Notes under the pieces: generated by a model | Told to the model about the DNA's origin: nothing | The model's database searches: none | What the model saw: only the letters and a program-made list of their open reading frames with translations | Position numbers and translations under genes: made by a program | Assembly: GCA_028279375.1 (NCBI GenBank) | Contig: JANQNW010000023.1 | Span: 148,322-212,321 of the forward strand | Origin: Phycisphaerales bacterium | GTDB taxonomy: Bacteria > Planctomycetota > Phycisphaerae > Phycisphaerales > UBA1924 | Direction of reading: 5' to 3' | DNA length: 64,000 nucleotides | Shown here: in pieces, positions 10,480-18,208 of the stretch | Numbering within the stretch: the stretch's first letter is position 1 | Layout of the letters: every line of letters begins with the position of its first letter

Positions 10480-11061
10480 CTAGGCGCTGGCGTGAGCTTC
10501 CTGTCGCGCCTTCTTCCTGAGCGCCTTCAGCGTCGCCGCGTACGGATGTTCCTTATTGCCTTTGACATTGAGCGGCAGCGTCAGACGCTCAAGGGCCATC
10601 TCCTCCACATCCCACGGCGACTCATGCGTTAGCCAACTCACACGCGCGTGCTCGAACATCCACGACGTCAACTTCGCCTCATCCGCCCCGAGCCAGATCT
10701 TCGACGTCGAGTTCTTCACCGGTTGGAACTTCCAGCCCTCGGCCTCCATGAGCAGACAACCAAGCGTCCGCCGAAGCGTCGATCGCGCGGCCGACTTGCC
10801 CAAGTGCTCTCCAAGAATCCGTTTCCGAAGCGTGCGCTTGGACTTCGACGACTTGCTCGGACAGATCCCGACGTAGAGCAGTGACATGCCGTCGCGCTCG
10901 AAGACGCCATCGATCGGCGCGCACCCGACCGGCCCGTCGAACCACCACGCGTACACACCCGGCGCTGCCGGCGGCTCCTTCTTCGATCCCTCGAACTCAG
11001 CCGGACGCCAGATCCGAGCCCTCTCGACAAGCGCCCACAAATCCCTTGATGTGGCGGCCAT
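10480..11061 (-). CDS. GIY-YIG nuclease-like protein
   Basis: A 193-residue protein whose middle matches the GIY-YIG fold. APGVYAWWF (about residues 33-41) gives the GVY strand, SLLYVGIC (about 60-67) the YVG strand, then basic residues in RTLRKRILGEH supply the helix Arg. A possible metal-binding Glu lies in the DVEEMALERL segment. It is longer than UvrC- or YhbQ-type domains because of a lysine/serine-rich loop after YVGIC. Nuclease activity is an inference. It stands as a single gene, with its promoter shared in the 68-bp gap with the divergent acyltransferase. Confidence 0.65.
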   Translation of the reverse strand: MAATSRDLWALVERARIWRPAEFEGSKKEPPAAPGVYAWWFDGPVGCAPIDGVFERDGMSLLYVGICPSKSSKSKRTLRKRILGEHLGKSAARSTLRRTLGCLLMEAEGWKFQPVKNSTSKIWLGADEAKLTSWMFEHARVSWLTHESPWDVEEMALERLTLPLNVKGNKEHPYAATLKALRKKARQEAHASA

Positions 11062-11129
11062 CCCTGTAGACTACTCGCCCGCGGTCGCATTCCCGATCAG
11101 CTCCGATCATTCCGGCGAGACCGTCCCCG

Positions 11130-12386
11130 ATGACACCCCACGCCCACCACGAACGCCTCCACTCCATGGACGCGCTCCGCGCCGTCGCCATGCTCCTCGG
11201 CATCGTCCTCCACGGCCAGATGGCCTACATGGCCAACGTCTGGCCCGTCTGGCCCGCCGACGACCCCTCCGGAAACATCATCTTCGACTTCTCATTCCAC
11301 CTCATCCATCTCTTCAGGATGGAGACCTTCTTCATGATGGCCGGCGTCTTCGCCTGCCTCCTCTACGCCAAGTACGGCGCCCGCACCGTCCTCCTGCATC
11401 GCATGAAGCGCATTGCGCTGCCGCTCTTCATCGGGCTCTTCACCGTCGGCCCGCTCTGCTGGTTCGTCTTCGCGCTCGGATACAACATCCGCGCGCCCGA
11501 GGAGGAACAGGTCTCAGTCGCGCTCCTCATGCTCGGCGCCCCCTTCGGCCCTTGGGCCGACGGCGTCGTCCTCTACCACCTCTGGTTCCTCTATCACCTG
11601 ATGATTCTCTACTTCGGCGCGCTCGCCATCGCCGCGCTCGCGACGCGCATCGCCCCCATCGGCAAACTCGCGCACCTGGCCAACGACACGCTCGCATGGA
11701 TGATCGAGCGCCATCTCCTCGCGCCCGTCCTCGCCGGCGGCGCCTTCATCGCGCTCCTGTTCCAGCAGGGGGGAATCGGTGGCGACATTGGCGTCGATAC
11801 GACCGCCAGTGTCTACCCCGTGCCCTTCCGCGTCATTCTCTACTACTCCGTCTTCTTCGGCGCCGGCTGGATCCTCTATCGAAAGCGATCGCTCCTCGAC
11901 ACACTCTCGAAGTCCTGGTGGGTGCACCTCACAATCGCGGCGATTTTCTTTGGCCCCCGAATGATGCTTCTGGTGCGTTCAGTCGAGACGGGCGGCGACG
12001 GTGTGCTCCTGGCCGGACGCGCAGTCAACGCTGTCACCACGGCCTGCCTCGTCGTCGGATTCACCGGCATGTTCCTCCGACTCCTCGATCGACCAAGCCG
12101 GACGATGCGCTACATCTCAGACTCCGCCTACTGGCTCTACATCGCGCACCTGCCGCTTGTGCTGCTCATCAACTTCGCGCTGCTCGATGTCGAACTCGGC
12201 GCCATTCCCAAGTTCCTCATCGTCTTCGTCGTCAGTTCCGCGCTCCTCCTCGGCAGCTATCACCTCTTCATCCGCTACACGCCCATCGGCACGCTCCTCA
12301 ACGGCAAGCGCACCCGAGGCGAACTCCGCGCCCAGACGGCGACCACCCGGCCCGATCCCCTCCCGGCCGGCGCGGCAGTCGAATAG
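11130..12386 (+). CDS. Acyltransferase family 3 membrane protein (OpgC-like)
   Basis: A 418-residue polytopic protein with about ten hydrophobic segments. The N-terminal signature RLHSMDALRAVAMLLGIVLH fits the acyl_transf_3/OpgC family, with the R...D-x-LR-A and following H that are catalytic or structural in this group. Members O-acetylate or O-succinylate glycans, lipids or antibiotics at the inner membrane. A substrate cannot be read from the sequence. The final segment ends in a basic cytoplasmic tail. No linked glycan genes are present. Confidence 0.88.
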   Translation: MTPHAHHERLHSMDALRAVAMLLGIVLHGQMAYMANVWPVWPADDPSGNIIFDFSFHLIHLFRMETFFMMAGVFACLLYAKYGARTVLLHRMKRIALPLFIGLFTVGPLCWFVFALGYNIRAPEEEQVSVALLMLGAPFGPWADGVVLYHLWFLYHLMILYFGALAIAALATRIAPIGKLAHLANDTLAWMIERHLLAPVLAGGAFIALLFQQGGIGGDIGVDTTASVYPVPFRVILYYSVFFGAGWILYRKRSLLDTLSKSWWVHLTIAAIFFGPRMMLLVRSVETGGDGVLLAGRAVNAVTTACLVVGFTGMFLRLLDRPSRTMRYISDSAYWLYIAHLPLVLLINFALLDVELGAIPKFLIVFVVSSALLLGSYHLFIRYTPIGTLLNGKRTRGELRAQTATTRPDPLPAGAAVE

Positions 12387-12515
12387 AGCCCCGCCGGACC
12401 GCCCCGCGCTTCAGATCCTGCAACGCACGTCCGATGTTGCACTACCATGTTCCGCCCGCCGCACGAGCAGGCTGAGCGGGCAGGCATTCCCGGATCGTCG
12501 CGAGGACCCTCTCCC

Positions 12516-13517
12516 ATGCACAGAGCACGTTGCACCAAGCTGGCGCCCTTCATCCTCCTGGCACTCGTCGTCGGCGCATGCGAGCAGAAGACCGAGCAGC
12601 CGCAGGCCGCTCAGCCCGAGGCATCCGCGATCCCTGAGGCCTCGACCGATGACGTCGTCGCCGCCTCCGAGTCAATCACCGGCGACACCGTCGAACCAAC
12701 CCCTGCTTCGACGCCTGCTGAAGCGAACGAACCCGAACAGCCCGAAGCCGAGCCCAGCGCGCTCGCCGAACGTCATCCCGACTGGGCGCTGCCGATCGAG
12801 TTCGACGCCTCCATTGTCGCGCGGCAGTCAATCGAGGCAGTCTCCTTCATCCAGTCGATGCGCTACCTCGCTTCCCGTCAGCGCATCGAGTTCCAGGAAG
12901 GATCCAATCGCGAAACGCGCACGCTCCTCGCTGAAGGCGAGATGAAGTTCGACAAGATGCCGCAGTCCGAGTTTGGATTCCGGTTCCGCTGCACCGGCCA
13001 GAGCTGGGGGTTCAAGAACCAGCATCTCATCATCGACGTCGCCTTTGATGGCGTCGTCGGCTACTGGCTCAAGGCCGAAACGCGACAACTCTTCCGAGCC
13101 AAGCTCGAAGAGCCCACGCAGATGCGCGAGTTCGGCGGCGCCTTCGGCCTCCTGCCCATCGAACTCGTGGGCTCGGATCTCCGCATGACGCTCGACCCCA
13201 ACACCGATCTCATTCGTCGCGGCCGCGCGATCGTCGGCGACGTCGTCTGCGATGTGCTCGTGGCGCGCTACGAGGAGTTCGGCGAGCGCGTCGAAGCGAC
13301 ATGGCTCATAGGCGCCCGCGACAAAATTCCGCGCCAGTTGGAGCAGCGGCGCATTCCACCGGAGGGCGTCGAGCCCGTGCGCGAGAGCTTCCTCCTGCGC
13401 ATTGGCGATCTCGATCTCGACTTCGGATTCACCGATGACGACTTCCGCATCGCGACGCCGCCGGGCTACACGAATGTCGCCCCGGAATCCGTGCGCGACG
13501 TCGACGCGCCGCGCTGA
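12516..13517 (+). CDS. Lipoprotein with LolA/DUF2092-like domain
   Basis: The 333-residue product has a type II signal ending in the lipobox LVVGAC, then an acidic Pro/Glu/Ala-rich linker (about residues 25-85), then a domain of repeated beta strands. The arrangement V-x-x-D-V-x-C-x-V-L near residue 245 and a final PPGYTNV resemble the LolA/B-fold proteins annotated as DUF2092 and relatives, which bind hydrophobic ligands. That assignment is by pattern only. ATG 12516 is chosen for its GAGGA Shine-Dalgarno nine bases upstream and the lipobox distance. It is convergent with the O-methyltransferase, two bases apart. Confidence 0.75.
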   Translation: MHRARCTKLAPFILLALVVGACEQKTEQPQAAQPEASAIPEASTDDVVAASESITGDTVEPTPASTPAEANEPEQPEAEPSALAERHPDWALPIEFDASIVARQSIEAVSFIQSMRYLASRQRIEFQEGSNRETRTLLAEGEMKFDKMPQSEFGFRFRCTGQSWGFKNQHLIIDVAFDGVVGYWLKAETRQLFRAKLEEPTQMREFGGAFGLLPIELVGSDLRMTLDPNTDLIRRGRAIVGDVVCDVLVARYEEFGERVEATWLIGARDKIPRQLEQRRIPPEGVEPVRESFLLRIGDLDLDFGFTDDDFRIATPPGYTNVAPESVRDVDAPR

Positions 13518-13519
13518 TC

Positions 13520-14203
13520 TCAGCGCTTCCGAGCGATCATCACGCCCTCGCGGATCGGCACGCACGCGGCGTCGAACGCCGGATCCGCGGCGACCATCCG
13601 ATTGAACGCGTCCATCGCGTCGCGCGCCGGATCGCTCCCCGCCGGATCGTCGATCCACCAGTTCGCGCCCAACGCGTTGTCGGCGATCAATAGCGACCCT
13701 GATCGCATCGCCGGCCGAACGATCTCCAGGTATCCCCCGTACTCCGGCTTCACGGCGTCCAGCAGGACGACATCGACGCTCGCCGGTCCCAATTCACCGA
13801 CCAGACGCGGCAGCACATCCAGCCCCGCGCCCACATGCATGCGAACCCGATCAGCGACGCCCGCGTCTTCGAACGCGCGCTGCGCGAACGCGGCATGCTT
13901 CGGCTCGTACTCGATCGTGTGCAGCACGCCTCCCTGGCGAAGACCGCGCGCGATCCAGATGCCCGAATACCCGGCGAGCGTCCCGACCTCGATCGCCACC
14001 CGCGCGCCCGTGCCGTCGCCCGCCATCATCGTCAGCACCTGCAGGAAGCGCCCGACATCCGATGACACCGCGATGTCCGGCAGCCCCTCGGCGATCGCGC
14101 GCTCCATGAGCCCCGCGAGATGCTCATCCTCGCTGCCGAAAACCTCCTGCAGGTACGCGCTCGTATTCCGCCAACGCGCAGGCGTCATTCCGTCATTCGC
14201 CAT
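13520..14203 (-). CDS. Class I SAM-dependent O-methyltransferase
   Basis: A 227-residue enzyme of the COMT-like O-methyltransferase 3 family. Visible are AIEVGTLAGYSGIWIA (SAM motif I), HTIEYEPKHAAFAQ (motif II acidic residue), VDVVLLDAVKPEYGGY (metal-binding Asp and motif IV) and LLIADNALG (second metal position). These enzymes methylate catechol-type hydroxyls using Mg2+. Start 14203 is used because the upstream extension to 14242 overlaps the previous gene and is not conserved-looking. It follows the gshA-CBS gene by 35 bp on the same strand, so the two are probably cotranscribed. Confidence 0.87.
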   Translation of the reverse strand: MANDGMTPARWRNTSAYLQEVFGSEDEHLAGLMERAIAEGLPDIAVSSDVGRFLQVLTMMAGDGTGARVAIEVGTLAGYSGIWIARGLRQGGVLHTIEYEPKHAAFAQRAFEDAGVADRVRMHVGAGLDVLPRLVGELGPASVDVVLLDAVKPEYGGYLEIVRPAMRSGSLLIADNALGANWWIDDPAGSDPARDAMDAFNRMVAADPAFDAACVPIREGVMIARKR

Positions 14204-14238
14204 CAGGTGCTCCGATGCGCCGGGGCTGGCGCCGAACC

Positions 14239-16170
14239 TCACTCCTCAGGTCGTTGCGGCGGCGCGAGCTGACGCTCCAGCAGTTGCCCCGCGATCTCGA
14301 CGAAGTCGCGCTCGGTCACGATCCCCACGAGTCGCCCTTCCTTCACCACAGGCAGGCATCCGACGCGCTTGCGCCGCATCAGGCTGATCGCCTCCAAGGT
14401 CGAAGCCTCCGGTGGAACGGTCAGCGGATTCGGCTGCATTACGCTGCTCACGGGAATCGGATCGTTCGGCGCATTGAACTCACCCTTGGCCAGCAAGCGA
14501 AGAAGCGAGCGGTGCGACACGATGCCGACGAGCCTGTTGTCGTCATCCTCGACCGGGACGTGGCGGATGTGCCGCCAGTCCATCACGGCCGCCACCAGAT
14601 CGATGAGCTCATCCTGGTTCACCGTGAAGAGATCAGTCGTCATGTACTGCTCGACGCGCATGTAGTTTTCGCGCCAGCTCCCCGCCTCGATCACATCCGC
14701 CAGCGGCCACTCGTGCACCGGTTTCCCCTCGATCTGGCGCGCCACCGTCGCCGCCGTCAGGGCGCTCAGTTGCTCCGCACGGCTCGCGCTCTTCGTCATC
14801 CCCGCAAGCGAGCGCAGCGCCCATCGCGCGCCCGTCTGACCCGAGCGCACGCGATTCTCGACGACCGAGATGTACCGATCCGCATCGTCGGCATCGACGC
14901 CTGAGTTCTTCAGCCCCTCCCGCGCCAGAGGCGCCAGCACCTCGCCGATGAACACCTCCGCCGGGTACGTCTTCCCCTTGAACCAGTCGAACTGCGCGCC
15001 AAGCCCGAGTCGCGCCGCCGCGAAGAAGTTCGTCTTCACATCGTCGAAGCTGATCAGCTCGCGAACGTCCTTGCCTTCCTGCGCGAGGCCCGCGACCGCG
15101 CCGAACCACATCGCCGCATTCGCGACCTCATCGATCACCGTCGGACCGGAGGGAAGCACGCGATTCTCAATGCGCAGATGCGCCACGTCGTCCGCCACAC
15201 CGTAGCACGCGCGATTCCACCGATAGATCGTGCCGTTGTGCAGACGCAGCGCGCTCAGCTGCGGCGGCTTCCCCTGCTCAACCATGCCCAGCGGATCCGT
15301 GTCAAGCTCCGTCGTCATGAACGCCCGGAACCGCGCAATGTCCTCGCGGAAAATCTCGAGCACCGACTCATTCACCCAGTCGTCGCCGAAGCTCACGCGC
15401 GACATCTGATCACGCACATGCGTTGACTTGCTGCGCGTGTCCACCGACTGCTGAAAGAGCGCGATGCGCGTCTCGCGCCACAGGCGCTTGCCGAAGAGCA
15501 GGGGAGAGTTCGTCGAGGCGGCCAGCACCGGTCCCGCCACCGCCTGCGCGATGTTGTACAGCGGCGCAAATTCCTCCGGCGTCACCTGAAAGTGCGCCTG
15601 GAAGCTCGTATTGCAGGACTCGAGCATCACCGAGTCGTGCTTCACCATGAGCTCGTCAACGCCCTTGATGTGGAAGTCGTACTCGCCGCCGCGAAGACGC
15701 GTCAGTCCCTCATTCAGCGCGTAGTATCGGGGCTTCGGCGTCATGTTCTCCATGCCCAGATCGCTCTTGCTGAGCGTGGGCAGGATCCCCGAGAGAATGA
15801 CGTGCGCCCCGCACCGCGCCGCCGCATCCCGCGCCTGCTGCACGAGACCCGAGAGCTGTCGCTCGAGCTCCGAGAGGCACTTTCCGTGGAACTCCAGCGG
15901 ATCCGCGTTCGCCTCCAGGTTGAAGAGCGCGAGCTCATGCGTGAAGTGATGGTCGTTGACGGCCTCCAGCACCTCAGGCGACACGCACGCAGGCCGCCAT
16001 GCCGAATCGACGAGGAACATCTCCTGCTCCGCGCCGATGCGCCGCACGCCCGTCTCGATCATGCCGCGCTCAAGCATCATCTCGAGCGCCCGCACGTCCG
16101 TGAGGAGCGCCTTCATGAAGTGGCGAAGCTCTTCCGCCTGCGATTCAGTATGGACGTCCTGCAGACCCAT
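14239..16170 (-). CDS. Glutamate-cysteine ligase (GCS2 type) fused to two CBS domains
   Basis: The 643-residue protein joins a GCS2-type gamma-glutamyl ligase (about residues 15-480) to a C-terminal CBS pair (about 505-635). Ligase signs are GAEQEMFLVD, FNLEANADPLEF, MLESCNTSFQAHFQV and the basic strand ending in LRIENRVLPSGPTVID. The CBS pair shows MTTDLFTVNQDELIDLV, LVGIVSHRSLLRLL, VMQPNPLTVPPEAS and LVGIVTERDFVEIAG. CBS pairs bind adenine nucleotides, so allosteric control by energy charge or SAM is a reasonable inference. The product could be gamma-glutamylcysteine or another gamma-glutamyl amide; no gshB is nearby. ATG 16170 has GGGAG seven bases upstream. Confidence 0.9.
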   Translation of the reverse strand: MGLQDVHTESQAEELRHFMKALLTDVRALEMMLERGMIETGVRRIGAEQEMFLVDSAWRPACVSPEVLEAVNDHHFTHELALFNLEANADPLEFHGKCLSELERQLSGLVQQARDAAARCGAHVILSGILPTLSKSDLGMENMTPKPRYYALNEGLTRLRGGEYDFHIKGVDELMVKHDSVMLESCNTSFQAHFQVTPEEFAPLYNIAQAVAGPVLAASTNSPLLFGKRLWRETRIALFQQSVDTRSKSTHVRDQMSRVSFGDDWVNESVLEIFREDIARFRAFMTTELDTDPLGMVEQGKPPQLSALRLHNGTIYRWNRACYGVADDVAHLRIENRVLPSGPTVIDEVANAAMWFGAVAGLAQEGKDVRELISFDDVKTNFFAAARLGLGAQFDWFKGKTYPAEVFIGEVLAPLAREGLKNSGVDADDADRYISVVENRVRSGQTGARWALRSLAGMTKSASRAEQLSALTAATVARQIEGKPVHEWPLADVIEAGSWRENYMRVEQYMTTDLFTVNQDELIDLVAAVMDWRHIRHVPVEDDDNRLVGIVSHRSLLRLLAKGEFNAPNDPIPVSSVMQPNPLTVPPEASTLEAISLMRRKRVGCLPVVKEGRLVGIVTERDFVEIAGQLLERQLAPPQRPEE

Positions 16171-16290
16171 GAAGTCTCCCAGATCGGCCTTCGTAAAGCC
16201 CCAGTGTACACTCTCCCGACACCGGAACGAGCATCCGGATCGACACGGCGCCCCCGTGCGCATCGCTGGGCCGGCGAGCAGACGGAGTCA

Positions 16291-17154
16291 ATGCGCCGCG
16301 CATTCAATCCACTCGAGACACTCGGTTACCTCGCCATCTGGATGGGGCTCTATGTCGTCGCCTACGCATGCGCCTTCAGCGCCATCGCTGGAGTTTCGCT
16401 CAACCCCATGACGGGCGCGGCGCTCTTCACAACCACCGTCGCCGTCTATCTGCTGGACCGCATCGAACTTCGCGCGCTCAATCTCCCCGAACAGGCGGAA
16501 ACCCACCCACGCCGCTCGAAATTCCTGCGAAATCACCCCAGGCTCGTCAGCGCCCTGCTCATCACCGCCCTCGTCTCGGCCATCCTCACATCCGCCCTGA
16601 TTCACCCCTTCGCGTCCGCGGCGCCGGCGCTCGCAGCCATGGGCGTCGTCATCTACGCCCGCATCGGCAGTCCCGGAAAGCGTTTGCGCGATCGACTCGT
16701 CATCAAGAACCTCACCGTCGCCGCGAGCGTCGGCGCAATCATCATCCTCTTTCTCGGCCTGCAGACCCTGCTCGATCAAGAGGCGTTCGCTGAATTCGTA
16801 TCCGTCGAGACGCTTATCGCGCTTCTCTTCGTCGTCGTCGCCGTCGCCATTGACGCCATGCTCTGCGACGTGCCCGATGTCGAAGCCGATCGATCGGCCG
16901 GTGGCCGCACCATCCCCATGCTCCTCGGACCGCGCGCCGCGTGGCGCCTTGCGATCGCCGCCGCAGCGCTCCTTGCCTTGATCTTCATTCCCGCCGGCAT
17001 GGCCCTCACATCAAACGCCACACCGATCATCGTCTGGACGATGCTCAATTTGGTCGGCGTCGCATTGCTCAGGCTCGCGCAAGTGACACACCTCCGAGAC
17101 CTCTGCGATCTCAAGGCGCCCATCATCGCGATCATCTGGCTCACGATCGCCTGA
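16291..17154 (+). CDS. UbiA-like membrane prenyltransferase homologue
   Basis: A 287-residue polytopic protein with about eight membrane helices. The second aspartate motif of the UbiA superfamily is clear in CDVPDVEADRSAGGRTIPML, a D-x2-D-x3-D motif followed by G-x-R-T-x-P. The first aspartate motif, normally N-D-x2-D-x3-D in helix 2, is reduced to VYLLDRIE with a single Asp. The superfamily moves prenyl groups from polyprenyl diphosphates to aromatic or other acceptors. With a degraded first motif, activity or substrate may differ. ATG 16291 has GGAG five bases upstream. It diverges from gshA-CBS with 120 bp between. Confidence 0.7.
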   Translation: MRRAFNPLETLGYLAIWMGLYVVAYACAFSAIAGVSLNPMTGAALFTTTVAVYLLDRIELRALNLPEQAETHPRRSKFLRNHPRLVSALLITALVSAILTSALIHPFASAAPALAAMGVVIYARIGSPGKRLRDRLVIKNLTVAASVGAIIILFLGLQTLLDQEAFAEFVSVETLIALLFVVVAVAIDAMLCDVPDVEADRSAGGRTIPMLLGPRAAWRLAIAAAALLALIFIPAGMALTSNATPIIVWTMLNLVGVALLRLAQVTHLRDLCDLKAPIIAIIWLTIA

Positions 17155-17249
17155 CGTCCGATTCGCTTCCATCTGAAGCGCCGAATCTCACGCCCGCAAC
17201 CCTCTTTTCCTCGCCCGGAGCGCATTCGCGTGGTAGCTTCAAACTGACC

Positions 17250-17606
17250 ATGAGCGCCAGGGAACAACGAAGATCAGCAATCCGATCGATGCGGGCCGCA
17301 TCCATCGTTGGAGCGATCCTTCTCGGACCGCTCATGGCGTCATGCGCTCAGCCTGTCGAAAACAGCCGGCCGCGCCTCAGCCCGGTCCGCCCAGGCGCGG
17401 CGCTCGTCTTCCGCACGCCCGAGACCCTGGCCCAGGACCGCGAGGCCGGGGTCATCTCCGAGATCGAGCACGCCGAATACGCCCGTCGCGACCGCGAACT
17501 CGGCGTCCGACGTGTCCGGAAGCTCCCTCCCGAGCCCTCCAGGGCCTCCGATCCGCTGCTGGAGCTCCTCCCGCCCGGTCGGCCCAATTTGTGGTACGTC
17601 TGGTGA
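17250..17606 (+). CDS. Small lipoprotein of unknown function
   Basis: A 118-residue product with a basic N-terminus, a hydrophobic stretch (SIVGAILLGPLMASC) and a lipobox LMASC, so it is predicted to be lipid-anchored. The mature part is rich in Arg, Pro and Glu, with the helix AQDREAGVISEIEHAEYARR, and no recognisable domain. It ends LWYVW. It begins 95 bp after the UbiA-like gene on the same strand; a weak palindrome follows the stop. Confidence 0.65.
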   Translation: MSAREQRRSAIRSMRAASIVGAILLGPLMASCAQPVENSRPRLSPVRPGAALVFRTPETLAQDREAGVISEIEHAEYARRDRELGVRRVRKLPPEPSRASDPLLELLPPGRPNLWYVW

Positions 17607-17618
17607 TGACAGGGGTTT

Positions 17619-17632
17619 ACGTCACCTGACGT
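17619..17632. repeat. Short perfect inverted repeat
   Basis: ACGTCA-CC-TGACGT is perfectly symmetrical, 13 bases after the small lipoprotein stop and 26 bases before the -35 of the HU promoter. It could be an operator or chance; there is no T-tract, so it is not a terminator. Confidence 0.35.
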
Positions 17633-17657
17633 GTCCCTCCGTTTCACTCATGACGCG

Positions 17658-17686
17658 TTGACCCGGCATGGTCCCCCCGTGATACT
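17658..17686 (+). promoter_or_regulatory. Predicted sigma-70 promoter of the HU-like gene
   Basis: TTGACC and GATACT lie 17 bases apart, matching consensus at five and four positions. The expected transcript would start near 17693 and carry a leader of about 130 bases before the HU-like ATG. The remainder of this 218-bp gap shows no gene. Confidence 0.55.
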
Positions 17687-17824
17687 GGACCCACTGATGG
17701 AAGTGGTAGGAATACCTGTCACATAGCGCGCGCGGGCATCACTGCGAAGGCGGATATTCGCCCCCTCCCCCGGGGCCGAACACCGATTCTCGTGGGCGCC
17801 ATGACTGGGAAGGACAGGCGGGCC

Positions 17825-18208
17825 ATGGCGACGATCACCAAGAAGGACCTCATCGATCAGGTCTCTCATCACACCGGCCAGAAGAGGGTCGTCGTCAAGG
17901 AGACAGTGCAGGCGCTCCTTGATCAGGTCATTCGAGAACTCGGCGCCGGCAATCGCCTCGAGATCCGTGACTTCGGCGTCTTCGAGACCAAGGACCGCGC
18001 CCCGCGCGTCGCGCAGAATCCGAAGACCCTCGAGCGCGTCGTCGTCCCCGCGAAACGAACCGTCAAGTTCAAGGTCGGGCGCATGATGCGCACCATCGTC
18101 GAGGAGGGCTTCCAGCCCGAACCCGCCGTCGCCGAGAACACGAATCACGAGCCGCTGACCATCTCCACGCGAGTCCGCCAGCCCAATGGACAAGTCAGCG
18201 CCCGCTGA
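17825..18208 (+). CDS. HU/IHF-family DNA-binding protein with C-terminal tail
   Basis: A 127-residue protein whose first 95 residues form an HU fold: ITKKDLIDQVSHHTGQ helix, the GNRLEIRDFGVFETK strand, the beta-arm region with AQNPKT (GRNPKT in E. coli HU) and KRTVKFKVGRMMR. It bends and compacts DNA as a dimer. A tail of about 32 residues with no basic repeats follows the core. An upstream in-frame codon exists, but ATG 17825 begins the standard HU sequence. The last 23 bp overlap bioF, so translation of bioF may be coupled to this gene. Confidence 0.9.
   Translation: MATITKKDLIDQVSHHTGQKRVVVKETVQALLDQVIRELGAGNRLEIRDFGVFETKDRAPRVAQNPKTLERVVVPAKRTVKFKVGRMMRTIVEEGFQPEPAVAENTNHEPLTISTRVRQPNGQVSAR

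Noticed and set aside
15592..16290. Long in-frame extension upstream of the UbiA-like gene
   Set aside because: It overlaps the gshA-CBS gene on the other strand and is Arg/His-rich; ATG 16291 with GGAG is the true start.
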